Made by a program: the position numbers and the translations under genes. Source: Cystobacter fuscus DSM 2262 (GTDB taxonomy: Bacteria > Myxococcota > Myxococcia > Myxococcales > Myxococcaceae). Taken from it: 64,000 bases of DNA. Location: positions 62,001 through 126,000 of the forward strand of contig NZ_ANAH02000014.1 of assembly GCF_000335475.2 (NCBI RefSeq), in the 5' to 3' direction. The notes beneath the pieces are model-generated. The model ran no database searches, was not told where the DNA came from, and saw nothing but the letters and a program-made list of their open reading frames with translations. Position 1 is the first letter of the stretch. Every line of letters begins with the position of its first letter. Positions 8,515-17,180 of the stretch are shown one piece after another.

Positions 8515-10692
8515 GTGTCCTCGCTGGTCTCCTTCGTGCAGAGCGCCGCCCGCGTGCGACGTGTCCACTTCCTGCTCCTGGTGACGACGTGGTGTTCCCT
8601 CCTTCCCCAACGCGCTTCCGCCGAGACGTACGCGGACGCGCGTCCCATCGAGGACGAAGCGGCGCTGCGCGCGCTGAATGAGGAGGGGGTCCTCGCGGAC
8701 GAGGACTTCGAGGCGCTGCGCGAGCTGCTGCGCACGGGGGTCGATCTCCGCACGGCCTCGCGCGAGGTGTTGTTCGCCCTGCCTGGAATGACGTGGGCGC
8801 AGGTGGATGCGCTGCTCGCGTACCGGGAGGGCGGGGGCACCATGGAGGGAGCGGCGCTCGTGGAGGCGGGACTCCTGACGCCCGCGCGGCTGCGCCAGCT
8901 CCGGGCCTTTCTCGTGGAGCCGGAGCGGGGTGCGCGGGAGGTCTCCGGGCGGGTGCGTCTGGTGGGAGCCCATGGCGCGGCGGATGCGTGGGTGCCGCCG
9001 CTGTTGCTCCTCGCCCGGGTGGACGGACCCTGGGGCCTGCGCGCGGGAGGGGGTGTCTCGCTCACGCGCAGACACCTGGAGGGCGTGCGCTACGACTCGA
9101 AGCGCCGGGCCCTGGTGGCGGAGTTGCCCTCGGTGGGGATGCGACTGCCGAAGCTGTATGCGCGGTGGGAGGGCGCGCACGCCTCGGTGCTGGTGGGAAC
9201 GTACCGGCTGGGTTTCGGCCAGCGCCTCACGCTGGACACCACGGGCCGCCCGGCACCCGATGGCTTCGTGCCCGATGAGGACTTCGTTGCTCCCGGTGCG
9301 CCCGAGCGGCGGTGTGTGTTGACGGGGCCGGGGGCCTGCGAGGCGGAGGAGTTCCAGGGGCGCGTCACGCCGGATTTCGGCTGGACGGAGGGCTTCCGGG
9401 GCGCGGTGGGCCATGTTCAGGGGCGGGTGGAGGACGTGACGCTGTCGTTCACGGGCTTCGGTTCCTACCAGTCGCGAGGCCTCTCCCAATACGAGCTATT
9501 CGAGCCGAGGACGTGTCCGTCCACGAAGGACGCGCGCGCGTGCAAGGCCCCGGACGTGTGGGCCTCACTGCCCGGGATGAAGACGTCCAGCACCGCGCGC
9601 TTCGTCTCGCGCACGCTGCCGGATGTCTTTCATGAGCTGGCGGGAGGAGGGCATGCCCGCGTGGGGTTCTCGCCGCGAGCACACGTGGGCGTGACGGGGT
9701 GGGGCGCCTGGCCGCGATGGGCGGTGACGGGGCTGTCGCCCGACTTCCGCGAGCAGGCCCGCTATCCCGGGGGAGGCGCCTACGGCGCGCTGGGCGTGGA
9801 TGCCGCCTGGGGCACGGGGCCGGTGAACCTCTTCCTCGAGGGCGCTCGGAGCTTCTCGGGCCCCGGGGGAGCGGGTGGGGTTGGGGTGCTCCAGCGCACG
9901 GTGCTCGGGGAGCGCTCCCGGGAGTTGGAGGTGTCCCTGCGCTACTACGGGCGGGACTTCGACAATCCCTACGGCCGTGCCCTCTCCAGCCCCGACGAGT
10001 GGCGAGGACTGCGCGCGAGCAACGAGATGGGGGCCCGGCTGCGCTCCCTCTTCTCGACGGCGGATGACGCGTGGCGGCTGGTGGGTCAGTGGGACGTGTG
10101 GACGCGACCGCCTGGAGGGAGCACTCCCGAGCCGGTGCATCACGGGGGCTCGGTCCGCGTGGACTTCCAGGGCGTGCCGGAGCTGCGGCCCTCGGTGTGG
10201 GTGGAGCACCAGAACAAGGCGCTGGGCCGCGATGGCCCCGGGCTGTGCTTCGAGGGCGACGAGGGGACATCACCGGACGGTGAGCCGATACCTTGCGCGG
10301 GGGAGCGCTCCCGGATCGCGGGCCGGGTGCGGTTCGCGCCCGTCGAGGAGTGGGCCCTGGCGGCGCAGTACCAGCACACCTGGATGGGCAGTCGCCAACG
10401 CCCCGAGGGCGTGCGCCAGGATGGGCAGGCGCTGGTGGACGTGAGTGTGCGTCCCGTGTCCTCGCTGCGACTGCATGGACGCGTGAGCTGGCGGGACGAG
10501 GATCTCGCCGAGGCGACGCGGCTGTCCCAGACCCTGCGCACGTCACTGGAGGTGGCCTGGGCGCTGCTGTCCGGGTGGAGCACGCGCGTCCGATACGAGG
10601 TGGTCCTGGACCTGAAGTCGCCCGTGGGCGCGGTCACTCCTCCCGAGTCTCCGTGGCACGTCGTCCGCTTGGACATGGAGGGCAGCTTCTGA
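8515..10692 (+). CDS. Helix-hairpin-helix outer-membrane beta-barrel protein
   Basis: The protein has 725 aa from GTG 8515, with an N-terminal signal peptide ending near Q-R-A-S-A. Residues ~45-140 carry a ComEA/T2SK-like helix-hairpin-helix unit (L-R-T-A-S-R-E-V-L, ALPGMTWAQVDALLAYR). The remaining ~570 residues alternate polar and hydrophobic positions with many Gly, Tyr and Trp, ending R-L-D-M-E-G-S-F. A terminal aromatic and repeated amphipathic strands suggest an outer-membrane barrel. HhH-barrel fusions are known from other Gram-negatives but not well characterised. Its stop overlaps the next start (TGATG), and a nuclease lipoprotein follows, hinting at DNA handling at the cell surface. 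Confidence 0.75.
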   Translation: MSSLVSFVQSAARVRRVHFLLLVTTWCSLLPQRASAETYADARPIEDEAALRALNEEGVLADEDFEALRELLRTGVDLRTASREVLFALPGMTWAQVDALLAYREGGGTMEGAALVEAGLLTPARLRQLRAFLVEPERGAREVSGRVRLVGAHGAADAWVPPLLLLARVDGPWGLRAGGGVSLTRRHLEGVRYDSKRRALVAELPSVGMRLPKLYARWEGAHASVLVGTYRLGFGQRLTLDTTGRPAPDGFVPDEDFVAPGAPERRCVLTGPGACEAEEFQGRVTPDFGWTEGFRGAVGHVQGRVEDVTLSFTGFGSYQSRGLSQYELFEPRTCPSTKDARACKAPDVWASLPGMKTSSTARFVSRTLPDVFHELAGGGHARVGFSPRAHVGVTGWGAWPRWAVTGLSPDFREQARYPGGGAYGALGVDAAWGTGPVNLFLEGARSFSGPGGAGGVGVLQRTVLGERSRELEVSLRYYGRDFDNPYGRALSSPDEWRGLRASNEMGARLRSLFSTADDAWRLVGQWDVWTRPPGGSTPEPVHHGGSVRVDFQGVPELRPSVWVEHQNKALGRDGPGLCFEGDEGTSPDGEPIPCAGERSRIAGRVRFAPVEEWALAAQYQHTWMGSRQRPEGVRQDGQALVDVSVRPVSSLRLHGRVSWRDEDLAEATRLSQTLRTSLEVAWALLSGWSTRVRYEVVLDLKSPVGAVTPPESPWHVVRLDMEGSF

Positions 10693-11870
10693 TGACGCCC
10701 CTGGAGCCGAGGAAGTGTGCCCCGCGCGGGACGTGGGTCCTCGCGGCCCTGATGCTCGTGGGAGGAGCGTGTGAGGAGCCCTCGCGGAGCGAGGAGCCCG
10801 CGTGCGAGGGCTGGCGCCCGGGAGACCTCGTCATCACCGAGCTGTTGCCGAATCCCGAGGGGACGGACACCGGGCAGGAGTGGATGGAGCTGTACAACCC
10901 CGGGCGCACCGCCGTGGACCTGCGCGGGTTGATGCTCTACTCGGCGCGAGTGGATGGCACCCAGGAGCGGGCGTACCTCTTCGAGGAGTCCGTGCCGGTG
11001 GCCGCGAAGGACTACGTGGTGCTCGGGGACGTGCGGGCCGGGGAGCTGCCGGTGCACGTGGACCATTCGTATGGCGATGCCCTGCGCGTGCTGGGCAACG
11101 CGGGGGGCGTCGTGGGGTTGAGGTGCGCGGAGGTCGTGGTGGATGAGGTGCGCTATTCCAAGAGCGGCCGGGCCGGGGTGTCGCGTGGCTATGACGGCCG
11201 GCGTGTCCCGGATGCCTTCGACAACGACGCGCCGGACGGGTGGTGTGACACGCCAGCGTCCTCGGATGGCGGTGTCCGGGCGAGCCCCGGTGCTCCCAAC
11301 GCCGCCTGCCCGGAACTGTCTGGCGCGGACGCGGGCGTGTCGACGGGGACGTGTCTGTCCCCACGCACGGGCCTGTCGAGGAGTGTGTCGCGACCCCTTC
11401 CCGGGGACCTCGTCCTCACCGAGGTGATGGCCGACCCGAAGGCCGTCGCGGATGCGCAGGGTGAATGGGTGGAGGTGTACGCGCGGCGTGATGTGGACCT
11501 CAATGGGGTGACGCTCGCGAACGAGAGTGGTGGCCGGAGCGTGCTCGATGCTCCGCCGAGGTGTCTGGAGATGCGGGCCGGGAGCTACGCCGTGCTCGCG
11601 CATGGGGATGAGCCCTCGCTCAATGGGGGCTTGCCTCCGGTGCTGGGCACCTTCGGCTTCGGGTTGAGCAACACCGCGGGACCGCATGCGCTCCGGTTGT
11701 CGCTGGAGGGAGCGGTGCTGGCGGAGGCGACGTGGACGGGGGCCGCGGTGCCGGGCGTGTCCAGGCAGTGGGAGGGCACGCGCGAGTGCCTGGCGCCAGA
11801 GGGGGCGCGTCATGGCACGGCGGGGGAGCGGGGCACGCCCGGACAGGAGAACCTTCCATGCGCGCCGTGA
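10692..11870 (+). CDS. Lipoprotein with two lamin-tail domains (LTD)
   Basis: The protein has 392 aa; the ATG at 10692 shares a base with the previous stop, so translation is coupled. The N-terminus has a signal peptide followed by G-G-A-C, a lipobox-like site. Two lamin-tail domains are visible: the first around residues 45-190 (LVITELLPNP, then WMELYNPG) and the second around 235-385 (LVLTEVMADP, then WVEVYARR). In bacteria LTDs occur mostly on secreted proteins, often beside nucleases. A low-complexity linker with D-A-G-V separates the two. It should sit on the envelope with the neighbouring barrel and nuclease. Confidence 0.8.
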   Translation: MTPLEPRKCAPRGTWVLAALMLVGGACEEPSRSEEPACEGWRPGDLVITELLPNPEGTDTGQEWMELYNPGRTAVDLRGLMLYSARVDGTQERAYLFEESVPVAAKDYVVLGDVRAGELPVHVDHSYGDALRVLGNAGGVVGLRCAEVVVDEVRYSKSGRAGVSRGYDGRRVPDAFDNDAPDGWCDTPASSDGGVRASPGAPNAACPELSGADAGVSTGTCLSPRTGLSRSVSRPLPGDLVLTEVMADPKAVADAQGEWVEVYARRDVDLNGVTLANESGGRSVLDAPPRCLEMRAGSYAVLAHGDEPSLNGGLPPVLGTFGFGLSNTAGPHALRLSLEGAVLAEATWTGAAVPGVSRQWEGTRECLAPEGARHGTAGERGTPGQENLPCAP

Positions 11871-12355
11871 GCGGACGGTGGAGCCGGCTGGGAGTGCTGG
11901 TGTGGGGGCTCGGGGCGTGGAGCGGGTGCGGCTCGGAGTCCGCCTGTGGCCCGGGCGGGGGCGTGGTGTCGCGCGTGGTGGATGGGGACACGGTGGTGCT
12001 CCAGAGCGGCGAGCGCGTGCGCTACCTGCTCGTGGACACGCCGGAGAGCACCGGGGGGAAGCACGACTGCTTCGGCGCCGAGTCCCGGGACTTCAACCGC
12101 TCGCTCGTCGAGGGACGCGTGGTCCGGCTGACGTACGGGGAGGCCTGCACGGATCGGTATGGGCGGCTGCTCGCCTACGTGAGCGTGGACGGGCGCGAGG
12201 TGAACAGCGTGCTCGCCCAGGAGGGCTATGCGTGCGTCCTCTACGTGCCTCCGGCGGGAGGCTCGCGGCGCTCGGAGTTCCAGGCGCTCGAGTCGGCGGC
12301 CCGGCGCGCCCGGCGGGGGATGTGGGGCGAGTGCGCCCGGGTCGCGTGCGAGTGA
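11858..12355 (+). CDS. Thermonuclease-family (SNase-like) lipoprotein
   Basis: The protein has 165 aa, starting 13 bp before the previous gene's stop. The signal peptide ends A-W-S-G-C, so Cys24 is a likely lipidation site. The SNase domain keeps the calcium ligands in VDGDTVVL (Asp42, Asp44) and the catalytic set equivalent to staphylococcal Arg35, Glu43 and Arg87: Arg55, Glu63 in LLVDTPES and Arg103 in YGRLLAY. It should cut DNA or RNA outside the inner membrane. Extra cysteines (30, 71, 97, 164) may form disulfides. Coupling to the HhH-barrel and LTD genes suggests a joint role. Confidence 0.88.
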   Translation: MRAVSGRWSRLGVLVWGLGAWSGCGSESACGPGGGVVSRVVDGDTVVLQSGERVRYLLVDTPESTGGKHDCFGAESRDFNRSLVEGRVVRLTYGEACTDRYGRLLAYVSVDGREVNSVLAQEGYACVLYVPPAGGSRRSEFQALESAARRARRGMWGECARVACE

Positions 12356-12511
12356 GCGGCGAGACGCATGCCGGCCCGCCCACTCGGCGGACCGTTCGGG
12401 TGACCTCGGGTTTTATTTGCCCTCAAACTAGTTTAAGGGGGAGGGGAACGCTGTCGGTGGAAGGGGCGCGGTGGTGGCTCCTTCCCGTGAGGCCCTGTCC
12501 TGGGAACCCTG

Positions 12512-14164
12512 ATGCACCGAAACCTCCTCGTCCTCCTGGTGCTGCTGTCGTCTGTGTCCGCGCTCGCGGGCGGGCTCAACGAAGGGCTCGGCGAGCCGCC
12601 GCCGGAGGTGGATCGGCAGACGCCCTCGGCCACGGTGACGGGCTTCCTGGAGGCCGCGCATGCCCGGTACATGGCGCTGCTGCCGCACTACCTGTGGTTG
12701 TCGCATCTGCCGCCCGAGCAGCAGCGGGCGGAAGGCGAGCGGCTCGGGCGGCGGCTGATGTTCGTGCTGGACCGGGCGATGTGGTTCGACTTCACGCGCA
12801 TCGGCCAGGAGCCCCTGGGGGACGCGCCCGGGGCGACCAGTGTGTCGCTGGGTCAGATTCCACTGGGCCGGGGCACGCGCGACATCCGGTTGCGCCGGGT
12901 GGAGGGGCCGGACGGGGCGCCCCTCTGGGTGTTCAGCGAGGGGACGGTGCGCGCCATCGACGCGCTCTTCGAGGAGCATGGCTCGCCACTGCTCGAGCGC
13001 CTGCCGTCGTTCTTCTTCGTGCGCCCGGTCTGGGTGCTGGAGCTGTGGCAGTGGCTGGGGCTCGTGCTGCTCGTGGGCGTGGTGTTGCTGGCGAGCCAGG
13101 TGCTGGAGAAGTGGGCGCATTGGCTGGGAGGCCGCGCGGCGCGGCTGACGAAGTCCGGGTGGGATGACCAGATGCTCACGGCGGGCCGGGGGCCGATGCG
13201 CTTCGCCCTCGTGGCGCTGCTGGGCGCCGCGGGCTCGCGGCTGTTGCTGTTGCCGCCGCCGGCGCAGAAGGCGGTGGACCTGGGGGCGCGCTCGCTCGCG
13301 CTGGTGTCGGCGGCGTGGTTCGTCCTGCGCTTCGTCAAGCTGTCGGCGGGCTTCCTCGAGCAGAAGGTGGTGGAGCAGGCGGGCGAGGACGTGGGCCGCG
13401 CGAGGGGGCTGCGCACCCAGCTCGTGGTGATGCGGCGGATCATCGAGGCGGCCACCTACGTCATCGCCGCGTCGTTGCTGCTGTTGCAGTTCGAGGCCGT
13501 GCGCAACGTGGGCGTGTCGCTGCTGGCCTCGGCGGGCATCGCCGGCCTGGTGCTGGGCCTCGCGGCGCAGAAGTCCATCTCCACCCTGCTCGCGGGCATC
13601 CAGCTGTCCCTCACCCAGCCGGTGCGCATCGGCGACACCGTCATCGTGGAGAACGAGTGGGGATGGATCGAGGAGATCACCCTCACCTATGTCGTGGTGA
13701 AGGTGTGGGACTTGCGGCGGCTGGTGGTGCCGATGACGCACTTCCTCGACAAGCCCTTCCAGAACTGGAGCAAGGTGTCGCCGGAGATCCTCGGCACGGC
13801 GGAGCTGTACGTGGACTACCGCACGGACGTGGCGGCGGTGCGGGCCGAACTCTCGCGGATACTCCACGACGAGGGCCGCGCGCTGTGGGATGGCAAGGTG
13901 CAGGGGTTGCAGGTGACGGGCTTCAGCGAGCGGACGATGACGTTGCGCGCGCTGGTGAGCGCGGCGGACTCGGGCAAGGCGTTCGACTTGCGATGCCTCG
14001 TGCGCGAGCGGCTCATCGCCTACCTCCAGCGCCAGCCCGCGGGTCTGCCCGTGGTGCGCGCCGAGGCGCTCTTCCCCGCGGAGGCCGTCGAGTCCCGAAC
14101 GGCTCCGGTGCTTCCCTCGACCGGAGGCCGGAACGTGGTGGCCCCCGGGGGACGCGCGGAGTAA
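12512..14164 (+). CDS. MscS-family mechanosensitive ion channel
   Basis: The protein has 550 aa with a signal peptide and a ~165-residue periplasmic N-terminal region, larger than minimal MscS. Several membrane helices follow from about residue 170. The pore helix and start of the beta domain are clear: L-G-L-A-A-Q-K-S near residue 350, then QPVRIGDTVIV. The cytoplasmic part has E-I-T-L-T-Y and VPMTHFLDKP. These channels release solutes during osmotic downshock. A perfect palindrome aaactagttt at 12425-12434 lies ~80 bp upstream in the only AT-rich part of the leader and could be an operator. An osmolyte ABC transporter follows. Confidence 0.92.
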   Translation: MHRNLLVLLVLLSSVSALAGGLNEGLGEPPPEVDRQTPSATVTGFLEAAHARYMALLPHYLWLSHLPPEQQRAEGERLGRRLMFVLDRAMWFDFTRIGQEPLGDAPGATSVSLGQIPLGRGTRDIRLRRVEGPDGAPLWVFSEGTVRAIDALFEEHGSPLLERLPSFFFVRPVWVLELWQWLGLVLLVGVVLLASQVLEKWAHWLGGRAARLTKSGWDDQMLTAGRGPMRFALVALLGAAGSRLLLLPPPAQKAVDLGARSLALVSAAWFVLRFVKLSAGFLEQKVVEQAGEDVGRARGLRTQLVVMRRIIEAATYVIAASLLLLQFEAVRNVGVSLLASAGIAGLVLGLAAQKSISTLLAGIQLSLTQPVRIGDTVIVENEWGWIEEITLTYVVVKVWDLRRLVVPMTHFLDKPFQNWSKVSPEILGTAELYVDYRTDVAAVRAELSRILHDEGRALWDGKVQGLQVTGFSERTMTLRALVSAADSGKAFDLRCLVRERLIAYLQRQPAGLPVVRAEALFPAEAVESRTAPVLPSTGGRNVVAPGGRAE

Positions 14165-14207
14165 CACACGGCCATGGGCCCCTGCCTGGGGCGCGGAAGG
14201 GTGGCGT

Positions 14208-14951
14208 GTGTTTCAGCTCGAGCAGGTCTCCAAGCGCTTCGGTGACACGTGGGCCCTGCACCCGTTGGATCTGCGGGTGCCCGAGGGGCGCACCACCGTC
14301 CTCCTGGGCCCGAGTGGTTGCGGCAAGTCCACCGTGCTGCGGCTGATGAATGGGCTGTTGCGCCCCGACTCGGGACGCGTCCTCTTCCGGGGCGAGCCCC
14401 TGCGGGAGGAGGACCTGCTCGTCGTGCGGCGGCGCATCGGCTACGTGCTCCAGGGCGGCGGCCTCTTCCCGCACCTCACCGCCGAGGGCAATGCCACCCT
14501 CATGGCGTGCTACCTGAAGTGGCCCCAGGCGCGCGTGCGCGAGCGGTTGGAGGAACTCGTGGCCCTCACGCGCTTTCCCGCCGAGGCGCTCGGCCGCTAC
14601 CCCGGCCAGCTCTCCGGAGGCCAGCGCCAGCGCGTGAGCCTCATGCGCGCGTTGATGCTCGAGCCGGACGTGCTCCTGCTCGACGAGCCCCTCGGGGCGT
14701 TGGATCCGATGATCCGCCATGAGTTGCAGGAGGACCTGCGCGACATCTTCTCCCGGCTCGGCAAGACGGTGGTGCTCGTCACGCATGATCTCGCGGAGGG
14801 GGCCTTCCTCGGCGAGCACGCGGTGCTGCTGCGCGAGGGCCGCGTCGTGCAGCAGGGGCCGCTCACCGAGCTGGCGAGTGCGCCGGCGGATCCCTTCGTC
14901 ACCCGCTTCTTCCAGGCCCAGCGACTGCCGCTCGAGGGCATCTCCCGATGA
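14208..14951 (+). CDS. ABC transporter ATPase, glycine betaine/choline (OpuC/OsmV) type
   Basis: The protein has 247 aa from GTG 14208. Walker A is GPSGCGKST, the signature LSGGQRQRV, Walker B LLLDEPLGALD and the H-loop VTHD. A Q-loop appears in Y-V-L-Q-G-G-G. It is best matched to quaternary-amine uptake systems because the next gene is a typical osmoprotectant binding/permease fusion. The CBS tandem repeats that regulate many OpuCA/OpuAA ATPases are absent. The stop overlaps the next start as ATGA. It should energise osmolyte import at the inner membrane. Confidence 0.88.
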   Translation: MFQLEQVSKRFGDTWALHPLDLRVPEGRTTVLLGPSGCGKSTVLRLMNGLLRPDSGRVLFRGEPLREEDLLVVRRRIGYVLQGGGLFPHLTAEGNATLMACYLKWPQARVRERLEELVALTRFPAEALGRYPGQLSGGQRQRVSLMRALMLEPDVLLLDEPLGALDPMIRHELQEDLRDIFSRLGKTVVLVTHDLAEGAFLGEHAVLLREGRVVQQGPLTELASAPADPFVTRFFQAQRLPLEGISR

Positions 14952-16432
14952 GGTGGCTCGCCGCGTGGGTGCTGCTGGTGCTGTGCGCGTGCTCGGGGGC
15001 CACCGCGGACGGTCCCACGGTGCGCGTGGGCTCCAAGAAGTTCACCGAGTCCGTCATCCTCGGAGACATGGCGACGCAGCTCGCCCGGAGCACCGGCGCG
15101 CGGGTCGAGCACCGGCGTGAGCTCGGGGGGACGCAGGTGCTCTGGCAGGCCCTGCGGCGCGGAGACATCGACGTCTACCCCGAGTACACCGGCACGCTGC
15201 GCCAGGAGCTGTTCGCCGGCCGTGCCCTGCCCAATGACGAGGCGCTGCGCGAGGCGCTCGCCGCCGAGGGGGTGCGCCTGGGCGTGTCCCTGGGCTTCAA
15301 CGACACCTATGCGCTCGGCATGAAGGAGGAGGAGGCCGCGCGGCTGAACATCCGCACGCTGTCGGACCTGCGCCAGCACCCGGAGCTGCGTCTGGCCTTC
15401 AGCAACGAGTTCATGGACCGCGCCGATGGCTGGCCCTCGCTGCGCGCGCGCTACGCGCTGCCCCAGACGGAGGTGCGCGGGCTCGACCATGACCTGGCGT
15501 ACCGGGGCCTGGAGAGCGGTGCCCTGCAGGTGACGGACCTGTACTCGACCGACGCGGAGATCGCCTACTACGGCCTGCGTGTGCTGGAGGACGACCTGCA
15601 CCACTTCCCCGCCTATGACGCCGTGCTGCTGTACCGGGCGGAGCTCGCGGAGCGGGCCCCGCAGGTGGTGGCCGCGCTCGAGCGCTTGGCGGGCCGCGTC
15701 TCCGCGTCCGAGATGGTGGCGCTCAACGCGAGCGCGAAGCTCCAGCGGGTGCCCGAGCGCCAGGTGGCGGCCACGTTCCTCGAGCGCGAGCTGGGCCTCG
15801 CGGTGACGGTGCGGGGGGAGAGCGTGCTGCTGAATGTCTGGCGGCACACGCGCGAGCACCTGTTCCTCGTGGGCCTGTCGCTGCTCGGGGCCATCGCCGT
15901 GGCGGTGCCGCTGGGGGTGCTGGTGGCGCGCCGGCCGAGGCTCGGGCGGGGCGTGCTCGCGCTGGCGGGCATCATCCAGACGGTGCCCTCGCTCGCGCTG
16001 CTGGTGTTCATGATTCCGCTGCTGGGCATCGGGGCCCGGCCCGCGATCGTGGCGCTGTTCCTCTACAGCCTCTTGCCCATCATCCGGAACACGGCGGCGG
16101 GGCTGTCGGGCATTCCCCCGGAGGTGCGCGAGTCCGCCGAGGCGCTCGGCCTGCCGTCCGGCGCGCGGCTGCGCCTCGTGGAGCTGCCCATGGCCGCCCC
16201 GTCCATCCTCGCGGGCATCCAGACGTCGGCGGTCATCAACGTGGGCACCGCCACGCTGGGCGCGCTCATCGGCGCGGGCGGCTACGGCCAACCCATTCTC
16301 ACCGGCATCCGCTTGGATGACACCGGGCTCATCCTCCAGGGGGCCATTCCCGCCGCGGGGCTGGCGCTGCTCGTCAGCGGGTTGTTCGGGCTCGTCGAGC
16401 GGGTGGTGGTGCCCCGGGGACTGCGGCACTAG
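14948..16432 (+). CDS. Fused osmoprotectant substrate-binding and permease protein
   Basis: The protein has 494 aa. A lipoprotein-like signal (L-V-L-C-A-C) leads into an OpuAC-type binding domain, residues ~22-285: VGSKKFTES, LGGTQVLWQAL, DVYPEYTGT and D-L-Y-S-T-D-A-E. The C-terminal ~200 residues are a permease with about five helices and the ATPase-contact loop (ESAEALGLP, then LPMAAPSILAG). Similar fusions occur in choline/betaine/carnitine importers. In this layout the binding domain precedes the membrane part, so it would be displayed on the periplasmic side. Its stop overlaps the 3' end of the convergent exonuclease gene by 59 bp. Confidence 0.88.
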   Translation: MRWLAAWVLLVLCACSGATADGPTVRVGSKKFTESVILGDMATQLARSTGARVEHRRELGGTQVLWQALRRGDIDVYPEYTGTLRQELFAGRALPNDEALREALAAEGVRLGVSLGFNDTYALGMKEEEAARLNIRTLSDLRQHPELRLAFSNEFMDRADGWPSLRARYALPQTEVRGLDHDLAYRGLESGALQVTDLYSTDAEIAYYGLRVLEDDLHHFPAYDAVLLYRAELAERAPQVVAALERLAGRVSASEMVALNASAKLQRVPERQVAATFLERELGLAVTVRGESVLLNVWRHTREHLFLVGLSLLGAIAVAVPLGVLVARRPRLGRGVLALAGIIQTVPSLALLVFMIPLLGIGARPAIVALFLYSLLPIIRNTAAGLSGIPPEVRESAEALGLPSGARLRLVELPMAAPSILAGIQTSAVINVGTATLGALIGAGGYGQPILTGIRLDDTGLILQGAIPAAGLALLVSGLFGLVERVVVPRGLRH

Positions 16433-17027
16433 CGGGCTGCTGAGTCTGTCGACCCGCGGGCGGTTCTCCTCCGGTGATGGCTGCCGCCAGAACGATGCGG
16501 GCGCAGGCCTCCGCATCCGACATGGCATTGTGATGTTCGAGAGGAATATTCAGGAACTTGCAGACCTCCGGCAGGGAGGCCTTCTGGAGCGCCCATGTCT
16601 GCTTCGCGAGGCGCACGCTGCACGTGAAGTCCAGCGTGGGAGGCTTCAGTCCCGTCGCCAGACAACAGGCATTGAGGACGGAACGGTCGAAGCCCGCGTT
16701 GTGGGCCGCCAGGAACTCGGCCCCTTTCAGCAGGGGCTTCAGCCTGGTCCACACGCGATCAAAGGTCGGCGCCCGGGCGACCATGGACCAGGTGATGCCA
16801 TGGATGTGTGTGAATTTGAAGTCGCTCCGGGGGGGCTGGATGAGGTGGTGTTCCCGGGCGACGATCTTGTTTCCCTCCACCCGGACGAGCGCCACCGCGC
16901 ATGCGCTGTCCCTGAAGTAGTCAGCGGTCTCGAAGTCGATGGCGACGAAGGTCCGTTGGCGCGAGCGGGGGCTCGGCGGCTTGTCCGTGCTCTTGGAGCG
17001 GAGGGGGCTCTTCGTCGCTGTTGGCAT
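16374..17027 (-). CDS. DEDDh 3'-5' exonuclease (DnaQ/epsilon-like)
   Basis: The protein has 217 aa. The DEDDh residues are in order: Asp31 and Glu33 in AIDFETA, Asp114 in NAGFDRS, then His166 and Asp171 in HNAMSDAEA. The remainder matches single-domain epsilon-like proofreading or RNase T-like exonucleases. The first ~25 residues are basic and Ser/Pro-rich, and the last ~30 are Pro/Arg-rich, both likely unstructured. ATG 17027 is chosen because the fold starts soon after. No Shine-Dalgarno is seen, but TATAAA lies only 10 bp upstream, so the mRNA may be nearly leaderless. Confidence 0.88.
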   Translation of the reverse strand: MPTATKSPLRSKSTDKPPSPRSRQRTFVAIDFETADYFRDSACAVALVRVEGNKIVAREHHLIQPPRSDFKFTHIHGITWSMVARAPTFDRVWTRLKPLLKGAEFLAAHNAGFDRSVLNACCLATGLKPPTLDFTCSVRLAKQTWALQKASLPEVCKFLNIPLEHHNAMSDAEACARIVLAAAITGGEPPAGRQTQQPASAAVPGAPPPARRARTTR

Positions 17028-17037
17028 TGCCACGCAT

Positions 17038-17043
17038 TTTATA
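17038..17043 (-). promoter_or_regulatory. Candidate -10 box for the exonuclease gene, leaderless arrangement
   Basis: TATAAA on the minus strand ends 10 bp before ATG 17027. Transcription would then begin about 2-4 nt before the start codon. The sequence between them (atgcgtggca) lacks a Shine-Dalgarno. A -35 box is weak (ttcccc with a 16-bp spacer). Confidence 0.35.
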
Positions 17044-17180
17044 GGACCCAGCAGGTGGGGGGGAAGATGCCCTCCCCGCTGGATATGCCCGGCCCTCGGC
17101 GGTAGATGAGGGGCGCGCGGATTCGTAGTAGCATCCGGGGCGGTGGCACCGCTTGGTTCCTGGGTGCCGCCCCCGTGCAC

